Both the position numbers and the translations under genes were made by a program. A stretch of DNA of 64,000 nucleotides from Pyrenochaeta sp. MPI-SDFR-AT-0127 (lineage: Eukaryota > Ascomycota > Dothideomycetes > Pleosporales > Cucurbitariaceae), in the NCBI GenBank assembly GCA_020747015.1, contig JAGTJM010000008.1, positions 186,001 to 250,000 on the forward strand. Reading direction: 5' to 3'. This document shows, piece by piece, positions 44,298 through 55,833 of this stretch (within the stretch, counting starts at the first letter, position 1; every line of letters begins with the position of its first letter). The notes beneath the pieces are model-generated. The model did no database searches and was not told the DNA's origin. It saw only the letters and a list, made by a program, of their open reading frames with translations.

Positions 44298-45306
44298 TTA
44301 TGACCTGCGGCTGTCATCTTGGCCACCCCTACCTAACCCAACTGGACGCAAGTCCTTAAAATCTACATTCTTGATAACTCCAGCAACTGCAATACTCCAA
44401 TGATCAGCACTAACGTCCGAGATGTCCTGATAAATCCTTAGCTCTTCGCCAGAAGTATTGATGAATCCAGTAAGAGCTGAACTGTTGTTTGTTGCTTTAA
44501 CGCCTTTGATCTTCTGTCCCGTACGCTCATAGATGGTTTGGGAAAGAGCTTCCTCACACATCTCCTTGAAATTGTTGTTGGCCGCTTTCTGGCTCGCGAG
44601 CTCCAAGAGGAGCTCCTGCCTGCTCTGTTCCGATTCCGTGCTCTGCTGTGCTATGTGGACTAAGTCACTGCTCCTGTCTACCGTGAATGTCTGTACGCTC
44701 TGTTGCATCTCTTCTATCTCTCTGATCTCAGCGTCTGCTCGGGAGATCTGCTGCCGAACAAGAACCTCGTTGTGATGAAGCATCATGTCCTTCATTTCTT
44801 GCATCAGGCTCTCTTGGCGAGATGTTGTAAGGCTGTAGTATGTTAGAGAAACATGCCGAGGTCTGTAGAAACGAATATATATACACTGTGGCGGTGTTGA
44901 GCGCTATGCTGAGAGTACCTTTATAGTCGCTAAGCTGCCCTCTGAATGTTTTGATTCGTTCTGGCCCAAACAGCCCAACCTTCCATCTGTCCATCCAAAA
45001 CATCTTGTCCCCTGTGGAATTTTTTGTCCAATGCTCCACTTGCGACCGAAATCCTTTGCATGCTCTATCACAATTTTCCACAGCAAGCTTGATATGATTA
45101 CTTAAAGCCACTTGCGATGAACGGCCTTGCAATGCTTTGCTCAAATTCTGCAAAACAGGCTGGATTGCATGAAGGTAAGTACTGATAGCTCTGATAGTAT
45201 CGGGAGCATCTTTGACATTATTGATGGTTATGGCGAGGAACTGAATGCTCTGGAGAGCAGCCATAGTGATGCCCACAACAGAGCCAATTATGCTGAGCGG
45301 GTCCAT
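44298..45306 (-). CDS. PigL_N / STAND-type N-terminal domain protein, 318 aa
   Basis: Exons 44885-45306 and 44298-44832 join over a 52-nt intron (GTATAT..CTACAG) to give 318 residues. The start MDPLSIIGSVVGITMAALQSIQ is the hallmark of the fungal N-terminal domain seen on STAND/NLR-like proteins (PigL_N class). It continues with VKDAPDTIRAISTYLHAIQPVLQNL. A long helical part with TTSRQESLMQEMKDMMLHHNEV and many Glu/Gln residues follows. There is no NACHT or repeat domain: the protein stops after about 150 residues of helix plus a short C-terminal piece. It lies among HET, CorA-like and kinase genes, the usual environment of fungal recognition genes. Confidence 0.78.
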
Positions 45307-45802
45307 TGCAATGGGAGTAACGATTCAATCAAGGCACGAGAGCAGAGTGGCCAGAGCGACGAGAAGAGAGCTATGGAAGGCTGCTGAGCAAGGCTGAGTT
45401 GTGTGTAAAGCACGATCCGCATGCAGCGTCAGCTGAGGCTTAACTAAAGGCTGTAACCAAACGTTGCGCACATCCAAGCGCCGCCATCTCAGCGAGCTGG
45501 GAAAGGCCGCATGTGCTTGTCGGCTATAATAACACGAGCGAAATCTCCCTTAGAACTCTTGTTGGCACTGCATCAACGCACTGAAGCAGGGTGGTCATTG
45601 TCCCACAATGGCTAGCAGCTCGTTACCAGCCGCACTCCTTTACGTCCATGGCACGTCCGCAACCAACGGCGGTCAGAGCTTTGCTGGCCTTAATCTTGGG
45701 ACTATCAACTACGCTTAAAGTCGGTCGAAATTGACCAGTCTATACTTCCGCGCCCATCTCTAAGCAAAACCACGTTCGTGTCATAAGCAGCTCACCCTTT
45801 AA
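45307..45802. other. Intergenic, no gene seen
   Basis: About 500 nt. It holds the promoter of the PigL_N-type gene and the 3' flank of the CorA-like gene. Confidence 0.4.
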
Positions 45803-47656
45803 TTAGCCTACATCGGCAACTGTGCCAGTGATGTTAGATACGTCTGCTCCTTTGGTTGTTCCTGCTGCCGGAGTTGCGTTTACGATTTGAGCCGCCTGCT
45901 CAGCGGCTTCAGTGTCTGCAGCCGTCTTTTTCCTCCTGTTCTCGGAGTAGAATAGCCAACAGGCCCACAGGAAAACAACGATCAGCGTCAATGGCAAAGC
46001 GGAATAGACATATATGAGGATCTGAGAGCGCTTCACTATCTTCTTTGGTATTTCCGCTTGCCAGTTGAATATTGGCATGCCCAGGAATGTCGCGACAAAT
46101 GACATCGGGAGGAAGACCATTGTGAGGGTAGCAATGGCTACCATCGAGGTGCTATCGCGCTTGGTGTCGTCAGCGATTTTCATCGCCTCCTTCGAAATAT
46201 TCCGCGATTCCTTGCTCAGTTTCACGCTTTCTTCTGCTAACACTTTTGCTTGCGCTGAGATGTTCCGAGTTTCTCCGCCTAGCTCCACACTCTTTTCCGT
46301 GAGTAATCTCGCTTGCTCTGATATGCTCTTTGATTCAAGTGCGATGGTCTTTGACTCTTCTGCGATAGACCGGGAGATGATGTTGTCTTGTTGCGCAACA
46401 AGGTTCCAGAGTGCAGACATCAACAGCGAGGCTTCGTTGTTCTGATAGCGGCTCTTCTCGATCACGTCGTTAACGCTATCGAGTGTCTCTGTAAGCTGCT
46501 CAGCAAGACGACGCTTGTCAATGGTTGGGTGGGCGACAGGTATCTGGCCGTACGTGAGCTTATCAATGTCGAGATCCAGGACAACTTTTTCGAGCTGTGC
46601 CTGGAAACGTTGGACAGCCGTCACAAGGAACCCAGATTTGGAGAAGCTATTCATGATGTCTATGATAAGGGTTTTGTAATCTTTTATTGATTTTTCCGAT
46701 GCATCTCCTTGGCCTAGCAGGCCCGTGTCACTTCGAGCCTGATCATACTTTGCCGAACCGTCGAGATACGCCTGATGCAGACGAGACAGTTGCACATCTG
46801 CAAAAGGCGCGAGCGTAAGCAGTGGGTGGCTTATTGAGCTGGTGGAGTATCGCAATAGGCGTGAGATACGCTTCACTTCGGAGACTTTGCAGCCTAGGAT
46901 GATACCGTATGTTGTCCGTGTAGCAAGATTCCACGAAAGAGCAAGTAGGAGGTCAGAGAAATCTGGAACTTCGAATTGAACAACACAGCCTGCTCTAAAT
47001 TTTAGCCATTCATTTCACGGACCCAAATGGCTTTCGTTGTACCTGTCCAGACCTCTTGTGCTACATTGCCAATCTTCAAAGGTCGGGTATAATTCGTACT
47101 CCTTTTGAAAATTGCCTTTAGTAGTGTTTTTGGAAGGTTCCACTTCTCCAGAATGTGTTCAAAGGTCGCCTTTTGGATGGGCAACGTTTGTAAAGCAACT
47201 TGTCGAGCAACTTGAGCTGCGAGGATCTGTTGTGCATTGCTTGTATCATTAACCTCCGAATACAGAGGATGTTCGCAAAGACTACGACTGTGAGCAATCA
47301 TCGGTACGAAGCAGAATATAGACAGCTCACATGAGGCGAAGACACGACGTAGGCTTTCCTTTGTCGTGTGGGACTTCCTAGCGATCAAATGGTCAGCTAT
47401 TGTAGGGCCGACACGTGAATCTCTAATACTAACCGAGTTCACCCAAGCTTTTAAGTCCTCGTCGCCCCTCGTTTCTTTGAGGAAAGTCGGTTCAACCGTA
47501 CCCTAAGACGTTAGAACCAAGACGAGGCTCCACAGAGACCAGCCTTACGTGATAATTGACAGCCTCGATGGTCGTACAACTCGTTTCATTGAACGCTAAT
47601 CTCGAATCTTGTAGCTTAGTCTTGAAACTCTCGATATATGATTGCTCCACGTCCAT
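45803..47656 (-). CDS. Fungal CorA-like Mg2+ transporter-family protein, 584 aa
   Basis: Exons 47549-47656, 47043-47502 and 45803-46989 join over 46- and 53-nt introns to give 584 residues. The C-terminus has two membrane helices. The first is VAIATLTMVFLPMSFVATFL, which leads into GMPIFNW where classical CorA has the GMN selectivity motif. The second is ILIYVYSALPLTLIVVFLWA. Upstream is a long helix with repeated IAEESKTIALESKSISEQA-type text, probably coiled coil. The fungal CorA-like class often stands near HET and STAND genes, and transport has rarely been shown. The variant GMP-x-FN motif makes true Mg2+ channel activity uncertain. The splice between exons 2 and 3 was chosen because it alone keeps WTGCVVQFEVPDFSDLL in frame. 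Confidence 0.78.
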
Positions 47657-48394
47657 CGCATCAATGAACCCACCGTCAGAGTGGACTGGTGAACACCGAG
47701 AGCTTATTCAGAACATGATCCGCCCCCCCCCCTCCCCCTCCCCAGCTTGAAAGCCAGCTGAGATATTACAAGAATAAGCAAAGCAGCTCGTATACTAAAT
47801 TGTGCCTAATTTCTTGACGGAATAGGTTCACCGGGGCCTCGATGGCCATGTCCGACGGGTGATTGGGCCTACTGCATCATGTCGCATGCATCGAAACACT
47901 GCACAGTCTGTGAATCCAAGACATCAGCCTGTGAATGGTCATTGCAGCAACCTTGGACTTGCTCCACGTTCATACATCATGCGCCATGAACTGCAGTGGA
48001 CGCCAGATTGTGTTACGCAGCACGGCCTGACCAAGCTTATGAAGCGCCTGGCGGATGCTTTAAATCGAGCCTGATCACCACAGACGAATGGTGGTCTTAC
48101 ACGTTGGTCGAAGGCTTGGATGCGACGCGGGCGCAATGAGAAAGTGGACTCCAAATAGCCTTAATCAGCAAGAATCAAAAACTTGCTTTTTTACTATTCA
48201 TTGATGCGTGACAATGACAGAATCTAGTACTTTACAAGCTGTACGTAGTAAGTGATGAGTTCTACTTCTACTACTGGATGTAGTATTCCTCTAAAGATAC
48301 CTGACTTCTACTTCGTACTAAGTCTGCGTCCTCTTTTTGTTTCGCGCCCGGAGCTTGGCGCACGTGCCCCACCACGTCAGCTGCAGTCAGGCAG
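47657..48394. other. Intergenic between divergent CorA-like and kinase genes
   Basis: About 740 nt between two divergent 5' ends, so probably both promoters. Short open frames only. Confidence 0.45.
47722..47745 (+). repeat. Homopyrimidine (C-rich) tract
   Basis: A C-run interrupted by single T residues lies just upstream of the CorA-like start codon. Such tracts are common in fungal promoters but also error-prone in sequencing. Confidence 0.7.
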
Positions 48395-48522
48395 ATGTCA
48401 TACCTGAAACACCCCACCAACTTGGAGCGACGCAAGCTTGATCAAGCCTTCACTCCAAACCATCTTCACGAGTCTTCGACCAAAACGCTCAAGGAATACT
48501 CCGAAGCCGGTACTACATCGGA

Positions 48523-50198
48523 ATGGTTTTCCAGGCTGTCAGCTCAGCCTATATCGATCGTTACCGGCTTGTAAATCTGCTCACAAAATTATTTGGCGAG
48601 AGCTCCTGGGAAATCGAGGTTGGTATCTATCGCAAAGTAAATAGGCTGATCTTCTGACCCGAGTAGCTCAAAGACGATCGATGGAAGCTCCAAGTCCCAA
48701 GATTGCTAACTGAAGTATAATACGACTTACCTTCGTGGTCGAATGGAGTTCTGACGCGGACAGACTGAAATCGAGACGCTTATAGATGACGCGCGGTGAG
48801 CGATAAACACTCATCGGGAATCGTGGTTTCGAACACCAATTACACATCCTACGTAACCGTTTTGACGGGGTAGTTACGACTAGATACATCCGCCTGTTGC
48901 TCAATGAACGTGTCTGGTATGCTGAGCAGGATAACCACAAGGAGCCATCACTGTTCAACTTGGGTTTCTTGGTGATTGAGCTTCCCTTGCTCCAGATAGA
49001 GGCATTATATTCTGATTTGGAAACACTACCCTTCATGTACGATGTGATGATCAAACTCACAAAGGACGACGCGCCTGATGAGTGCTACCAAAAGCTTCCT
49101 ACACAACGCCTAGTCGATACTGAGCATATCTCGCTTCAGAGCAATAATGCAGTACCTCCCTTCGACTCCTTTCGAACGCTCGTGTGTAGGGGACGGCATA
49201 AAACTATATATGCGGTCAAGATGCATGACTTCAACAAAGAGCTCTATGCATCTACAGGCTTCGACATGCGCTTTCAAGATGAACAAAAACACCACAAATC
49301 AGATATCGATGATTCAGAAGTGGCCGTAAAAAGCTTCACTTCTACTTTACACAGAGCATTCGAGCACGAGAGGGCAATGCTTCACGATCTTTCACGTCTA
49401 AACAACGACCGGATTGTGCCGCTATTAGCATCTCACCAAATTTGGGATAATTACTGCCTGCTATTCCCACTAGCAGATTTTAATCTATACGAGTACTGGA
49501 CCCAAACCGACCCTGCTATAGATCTAAGGAAGTACACAGCTTGGTTTGTCAACGAGACTAAGGGCCTCATGCAAGCGCTGAGCATGCTCCATCGCGTGCC
49601 ACGCAACGATCCAGATCCCAGCTTGAACTCCTGCCCAGAAACAGAGCTCTCGCTGGTAGGCATCATCCACGGTGACATCAAGCCTAGTAACATACTTGTT
49701 TACCGAGATAAGCAGGGCACTCAGCCGAGATTGAAATGGAACGACTTCGGACTGAGCAACTGGGCGGATACCGAACCAAAATTCAGAACAACACGTACGT
49801 ACGATGCGCCAGAGAATGGGATGCGATCAAAACTGGGAAAAAAGAGCGACGTATGGTCTTTCGGATGCGTACTGATTGACTTTGCTGTCTGGCTCCTACA
49901 TGGGCACGATGGTGTACATGTCTTCGGTGCACGACGGTCCATGAAGACACCCGGTTCTGGAATACCACTCAAGGATGACCATTTCTACACATTGGTATAC
50001 TCGAACCAGCAACAAATTGGTGCGATAGTAAGAGCTGCGGTATCGAGTGAGTTGGAGAACATCATCCAGGATGAGAGATGTAAAGGAGACTTTGAACATG
50101 TCATACGACTCGTCTCCGAGGAGATGCTCGTGGTCGATGAGAATGTGCGTCAAGACTCTGATCAACTTGCACAAGCCTTGGAAGATCTTGCGGGGTGA
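48523..50198 (+). CDS. Divergent protein kinase, about 496 aa
   Basis: A model with exons 48523-48618, 48667-48714, 48764-48795 and 48884-50198 keeps frame throughout (496 residues) and gives WEIELKDDRWKLQVPRLLTE followed by TEIETLIDDARYIRLLL. The kinase domain has the strand-3 Lys (EVAVKSF, about K208), catalytic loop IIHGDIKPSNILV (HGD instead of HRD, about D323), NDFG (about D346), DAPE (about 367) and KSDVWSFGCVL. All residues needed for catalysis are present, so it may be active. Fungal genes of this type often neighbour or are fused to HET/STAND proteins. The first donor (GTTGGT) is non-consensus. The 5' end may instead begin at an ATG at 48395 (MSYLKHPTNLERRK), joined by a very short 38-nt intron. 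The N-terminus is therefore uncertain; the kinase domain is not. Confidence 0.75.
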
Positions 50199-50950
50199 TA
50201 CCGAATCATGTCGCACTTCTGTTCAAGGGCACGGTACGCGAGACTGGCTTTTAGAGCGGACAGATGCTGGATACCAGTTGTGCTATGTTTGGCGTTTTTG
50301 TTCGCTGCAGATTATGATTTTCACTACTACAATCGTGGGCCTTTGCTTCCGAAGCTCACGACGAGACGCTTTAGAAGCACCTAAAGTTAGTTATTGTCAA
50401 TCTTGGTGATCGCTCGGACACTTCTATGGAAGTATCGTGGGCAGGTCTCGAGGGAGCACCACGTATGGGCCATGGGAGCACAACAATACCGTTTACAAGT
50501 CCTTCCGGCGCGACAGAGCCCTTCAAGACTGTGACCACGATCGACCCTTGCACAATTATTCCTCGAAGCGTGGAATGTAGAGTCGATGCAAGCTCTTGTA
50601 TCAATTAGCTCAGACGAAGTGCCAGAATTGGTGCTTAGATGGATCTCAAGGGCTAGGAAATTGATAGACGTAGTAGAGTCATCCAGCTGTCTCCCGTATG
50701 TATCAGTGGGGTTCAAAATCAAGAAGTTTTGATCAAAGTAGTCCGGCGCACAACACCCTTGCACAAAAACTCCGCCCATTGATTCTACTCTACAATGAAG
50801 TTCCAAGACTCCAAATAAGAAACAATCTCAAAAGAAACGTAGACCATAGATGGAGAAGTGTATTAGCATAGACGATACCCCCTTTGTATTCCAAGTACTG
50901 AACAACGTCCTTCTCGAGCGGACCATCAAATTCAGCGAGAACGATCGCGA
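50199..50950. other. Spacer with one unexplained minus-strand open frame
   Basis: About 750 nt. A 131-codon minus-strand frame from an ATG at 50779 to 50387 is Cys-rich and free of stops but shows no domain I know. It could be a remnant or a small gene. I do not call it. Confidence 0.35.
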
Positions 50951-51538
50951 GTGCTGACGCGCCTCGAAGGCCCTCCCTCACTTCGGACGCCAACGAAGCG
51001 TTCTCCTCGAGAGGAAGACCCAGCTCACCCCACCGATCCTCGTCCGAAACGAGCACGAAAGCTCAGCGAACAGACTGGGGTTTCTCGGAAGCGTACAAAT
51101 TCATCAATCCCGTGTCCTCAGAACTCTACCGCTGAGGACGCGAGAGATTCTGAGCAGCCCCGCATTAGCCATTGGGTCAGTAAGCAGACCTGGCCGCCAT
51201 CATGTTTCGAAGACGAAGAAATGTATGCCTTATTGGCAAGGAAGAATTCCCTGCGCCGGAAGAGGTCAAATTCAACCGTTGCGAGCTCTAGTGCAAGCGG
51301 TGAGAGACCGCGTGAGGAGACGAGTGCTCCTTACCGGAATCCGACTTACCACACATTCTTTTTGTGGCCTAAATGTTGGCCTAGGCATCCTATAATCCGG
51401 GCAAGCTCTGGGACACCAAGAAGCGCTCATGTTGCACTGCCACATCTTCAGGACAGCTTAGTCAACGATCAGCTTAATACAGTCGAAGCTCAGGTTCGAA
51501 AGCGGAAATGGATTTTGGTTAGGTCACTTTCGGGGTAA
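50951..51538 (+). pseudogene. DUF7924-like N-terminal remnant
   Basis: A 195-codon frame without an ATG start (GTG CTG ACG CGC where relatives have MLTR..). It contains low-complexity basic text, then ISHWVSKQTWPPSCFEDEEMY, ALLARKNSLRRKRSNS and GERPREETSAPYRNPTYHT. This is the style of the N-terminal region of fungal DUF7924-type proteins associated with recognition-gene islands. The remaining core domain is missing; after about residue 140 the text becomes unrelated and ends. I infer a truncated, start-less remnant. The family assignment is from memory of the motif order and should be checked. Confidence 0.45.
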
Positions 51539-51970
51539 GTGTCTGGAGCGTATTACTCCGGTTTTATATTGATCTTTGAACTCGACTTTGAAAATTATTT
51601 TACTTAGCCGCCTCTGTATTCACCACTTTCAGAGACGAATTGTATTTGAACTCATAGTCAGATTAGAAAGATCGCATAATGTAACTATAAACAGTGGTGA
51701 TGACGATACTTGCTTTCGCATCAAGGTTGCAATAAACTCTAGGTCGTGCTTGAGCGGATATCGGTTTGACGGTAATTTTACCTTGTCCTGTTGGAATCGC
51801 ATGAGCTGAGAAATTTTACCTTATCCTGTCAATTGCATGAGCTGAGAATAAGTAATTGAGCCTGGCTTACTATTTCAATAGCTGTCCACACTCACCTTGG
51901 ACTCGATCAAGTCTTAAACTACTCATTTCACCACCCCCCTTTTCCATTCCCAAAGTTCCTTCTTCAAATC
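51539..51970. other. Intergenic, no gene seen
   Basis: About 430 nt, AT-rich. It includes two near-identical pieces containing ACCTTGTCCTGT / ACCTTATCCTGT followed by GCATGAGCTGAGAA (about 51780-51850), a short direct repeat. Ends in C-rich 3' flank of the next gene. Confidence 0.4.
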
Positions 51971-53818
51971 CTACACAACTACTTCCACCTCCGCCCCCTC
52001 CCTCTCCCCCATCCTCTCCATATCCAGCCACTGCGGCACACCCTCAACCTGCGTAAACTCCAGAAACCCACCCTTCCACGCGTCACCATGACGCTTCTCA
52101 GTCGCATCATTCGGCTTCCCATTCTTGAAGCGCCTTGCCGTCCCCCAGCGACAATACACGAACCCGCGCGTCAGCACGCGAGCGCGGATGCCCTGGCTCT
52201 TATACGCTGGCTTTTCATACACGGGGGCGCCAGACACGGATGACGCAGTTTCCCACCCGCCGATGCGGTATGCGCACACCGAGGGCAAGATGGTGATTTG
52301 GGTAAGTGGGTTATCGTTCCTGGCGCGCTTGATTTCCGCGGGAGATAGGAGTGCACGGCGCTCTTTTTCTGCTGCGTCGAGGGAGGTGAGCACGGAGGGT
52401 GGGTGGAGGGGGTTGCGCTGCTGCATTGCATGTGTGTTGAAGCAGTCCATGTGCTGTGAGGTAAAAAGGTCTTCTTTGAATATGGGTTCGAAGTAGTACA
52501 CTGTATGGCTGTCTAGGCGCATGTGTAGGCTGAGTAGTCCGGCTTGGGTTACGAGGGTGTAGAGTGGGTCGAAAACTATCTCGATAGAAGTCTTGGATTG
52601 AGAGAGTCGCAGAATTGGGGACAAATGTGTCCACAGCGCGCCTACGATGTTGAGGACGTGGTCGTTGAAGTTTGTCGGTAAAGCAAGTGGATCTTTAGAT
52701 TTCCCCCCTTTACTAAGGATTTTGCGAATCGCAACGGCATAATATTTATTACGATCGAATCCTACCCAATGTTAGCATATCTCTACTTTTCATTAGGGGC
52801 TACAAGTAGAAAAAGTCTCACCATCTTCATCTCGATGTTTCTCCTGCAGCGCACTCACAGCCTCCACATCACCTTTCTTTGCTCCAAAGAATATATGCTT
52901 GAAAACCTGCTCTGTGAGCACATTGCCAATAATAGCACACACAAGCGCACGCCGTTTCTCCTCATCGATGAACAAATCATGCCATCCGTGAACACCACCC
53001 GGACCGCCCGACGCAACGCAGCCAATGACCTTGGCCGTCTGAGGCGACAGCTCCTCGTACCACGCCGCCGGTACAACGCCATCTGCAGGAGAGAAGTTAA
53101 ATGCAAAGAAGGCACGTGCAAATTGCTCCATCAGAGCTCTAATCTGTCGCAGGCTATCGCGAACCTCGGCATCACGAAAGACGTAGCTGGGTTCCTTGAG
53201 TTCCTGGAGAATGGCAGCGCGACCTGAGGAGCGAAGCAGCTCTCGAGCACGTAGATTAGGCTTGACACTCCACTTCTGGTCGGGTGTAAAGGTGTCCCAG
53301 CCCTCTGGCTTTTCTTGCGCGCCGTTCGTTTTCGATGGTTGGACTCTCGCCCTAGCAATCTGGACAGGGGAAGAAATTGGTGTATGTACAATGGATGAAG
53401 CTTCAACGATTTCTTCATGAGAAACTCCCCTCTCTGACTCAGACTCGGAGGTGAGGTCTTCAGGATTTGGCTGGAGTTCCACAATAGGTTCAGCAGGTTG
53501 CTTCTCCTTCCGTTTCTGCATTGCTTGAATCTTCTCTTGGATTCCAGCCAATTCCTCAGCCAGTATTCCAATTTTCGGTCGCGAGGGTTCAGCTTGTGGG
53601 AAATGTTGATCTATCGAATCCTGGCCATTGGTGACCACCATCCTGGAGCCCTCATGTACAGCTCCTTCATACTCCCGTGGGTCATGAGCAGAATCTCTTC
53701 TACTATGCTTTGCCCTGCGCCTAAGTTGACCGTCAGGCTTGCGCTTCTCATGTAAATTAGCTATCGGCATCGACGTGATTTCAAGGACATCGCCGAAATT
53801 TTTAATCAAGGATGACAT
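51971..53818 (-). CDS. Hypothetical protein, two exons, 595 aa
   Basis: Exons 52822-53818 and 51971-52761 flank a 60-nt intron (GTGAGA..GGTAG). The join restores HRDEDGFDRNKYYAVAIRKILSKG and yields 595 residues. The first 200 residues are charged and disordered with basic clusters (KHSRRDSAHD). From about residue 205 the protein is ordered and helical (RELLRSSGRAAILQELKEP, then LMEQFARAFFAF and GWHDLFIDEEKRRALVCAIIGNVLTEQVFKHIFFG). A C-terminal part of about 260 residues contains Cys/Trp-containing strands. No membrane helix or catalytic motif is recognised. The start at 53818 is the ATG just before the conserved-looking SSLIKNFGDVLEI; the frame extends 24 codons further upstream. Confidence 0.7.
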
Positions 53819-54486
53819 GACTAAGTTAGTGAAATATTGAATATGAGCTGGACAGGAATCAGGCAAAAAAGTGTAGATGACGAGGATCAACGGAGCAATT
53901 AGAGTTTGTGTTAGACGCTAAAGTGGTCTGATTACAAGCAAATATCTTGCTTTGTGTGCATTGTGCTATCCATAGGGGGGCTTGCCTTTGTTGCGCATGG
54001 CCCGTCGCGGTGATTGGCGTTTTGTTTCCACGGGAAGGTTTGCCCCCTTGTTTGTAAGCCTTTGACAAACGTTAATACCTCGTATGCTACCTGTGTAATT
54101 AAAGTAAGCTGCCAAGGTTTGAGGTATCCCCATCAATTGGAAGGTGGGAAGAGCAAAGACATGGCAGGATGCAATGTGTATTTGGGTGAAAAGCGGCTGA
54201 GAGGCTCTACCTCAATGAGGCTGGATGCTAGCCAGCCGAAGTTGGAGAAGAGAAACATATAGCTGTGCCTGAACTATGCGGAGACGTGCTGCGCTGGTTC
54301 TTCTAGAGATGCGTGCAAGCACGCCAAAGCGTTACGTGTATTAGATCTTTGGTATTGTAGGATGACGCCGATGCCTCTCCTTTGGGCTGAAATACGCCTT
54401 CCCCAAGGGATGAATAAAAAAGTTGAAAGAGACACAAGATGCAACGCTAGACGTGTTCAAGACAAAGGAAATGCAATTCGCCATCA
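53819..54486. other. Intergenic, no gene seen
   Basis: About 670 nt between the upstream end of one minus-strand gene and the 3' end of the next. No supported feature. Confidence 0.4.
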
Positions 54487-55833
54487 TTATTTCGCCGGCG
54501 TCCAGTTCTTGTACAGACAAGAACAAAGAGTGCTGGCATCTTGTGCATCGAGACCCACAGACTCGCCAGACGATTTCCTGCAGGAAGGAATATTTTCGCC
54601 GCCGGCCACGTTCTGTTCAAGACGGACAGCTGTTCTTGTATTAGTATTTTTGATCAATGCCGGTTGCTGACGTCGACTTACCATATGGCCAAGCAGGGCT
54701 CTCACTGCCTTGAACCGCAATCGTGTCATCTGGGTATGTTCTCTGCATTTTCGTGAAAAGGAAACCTTGCACATTTGTCGTCCCAAAGGAACACTCGAAG
54801 CTGCCCTTTTCTTTGCCTATGCTCCCTGTCATATTCACCGTCTTGGACCGACTGATTTGAAATCTATATCTCTCTTGGTCTTTCCCACTGTCAAGCAGTT
54901 CCAACTTCTCATTCTGGAATGTCGTGCCGAATGTGCTATCCTGTCCTTTGGATGAGATCTTGTAAGAGCCGGAAGAGCCAGTAATCTCCCAGTTTAGAAC
55001 TGTCAGGGCCTTTTGCGGGTCAGTGTAGTAGTCGGTGAAGGGAGCGCATGACCACGTTGATGGGTTAGCCGTGCAACCTGAAGTTACCGTGTCGAGGAAG
55101 GTCACGAAGGAATAAGAGCCGACAGGGAAGTTTGCAGGCGCAGCAGAAGGGGTGAGTGTGGAGGTCGGCTTGGAGGCAGGGGCGGTAGTATGAGTGCCGG
55201 TGCCGGCGCCGGGGTCGGTGTCATTATCTACTGATTGCGAGTTGCCCGTGCTAGATGTGGATGTGCTGTTGTTGGTGTTAGCAGGGTTTATGCGCAAGCG
55301 CCGATGTGAAGTTCATGGTCATACCTGGTTGACGTCTTCTTTTTTAACCCGAGTGCCAGGCCGACTGCGAGTGCAACGATCAGGGCTATGATGATGGCAG
55401 CGATGATGGCAAGCTTCTTCCATCCCCAGCCGGCAACTCCTCCGCGTCTCCGTTGCCGTAACTGCCCGAAGTTTTCGGCCTCCTTGTCGCTCCACACACT
55501 GACGCTGAGGTTGCTGCCATTGGGGTTCTGGTCCTCACTGCTCTCCCTCGGCGTGTCACCCAGCCTCCCGCCGGTCAGGACCGACACCATGGCCGACTTC
55601 TTGGTAGCCTTGTGCCCATGCTGTACTGGTCCAATGTGCTGGTGGGTAGGGTCATTGCAGTAGGTGCTCGTGGTGGTGACGTTGATCTTGGTGGCGGCAG
55701 CTGGGGACTTTGATCGTTTGGCATCGAGGATTGTGGAGAGGCGCTGGCCTGCAGGCGTTGAGATGCGCTTCGAGGGACGTTGCTCGTCGCTGGAATACCG
55801 CGTGCTGGAGCGCTTGGAGCGAAGAAGGTCCAT
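54487..55833 (-). CDS. Single-pass membrane protein with extracellular domain, 411 aa
   Basis: Exons 55325-55833, 54682-55265 and 54487-54629 join over 59- and 52-nt introns to give 411 residues. The cytosolic N-terminus (about 135 residues, Ser/Lys/Arg-rich) precedes one strong membrane helix, KLAIIAAIIIALIVALAVGLAL, flanked by Lys on both sides. A Ser/Thr/Asn/Pro-rich linker, likely O-glycosylated, then leads to a folded C-terminal domain with paired Cys (SGCTANPSTWSC) and a last exon holding CSCLYKNWTPAK. The positive-in arrangement and Cys/glycan-rich exterior suggest a type II surface or secretory-pathway protein. Function unknown. Reading through the last donor would give a shorter false ending. 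Confidence 0.75.
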
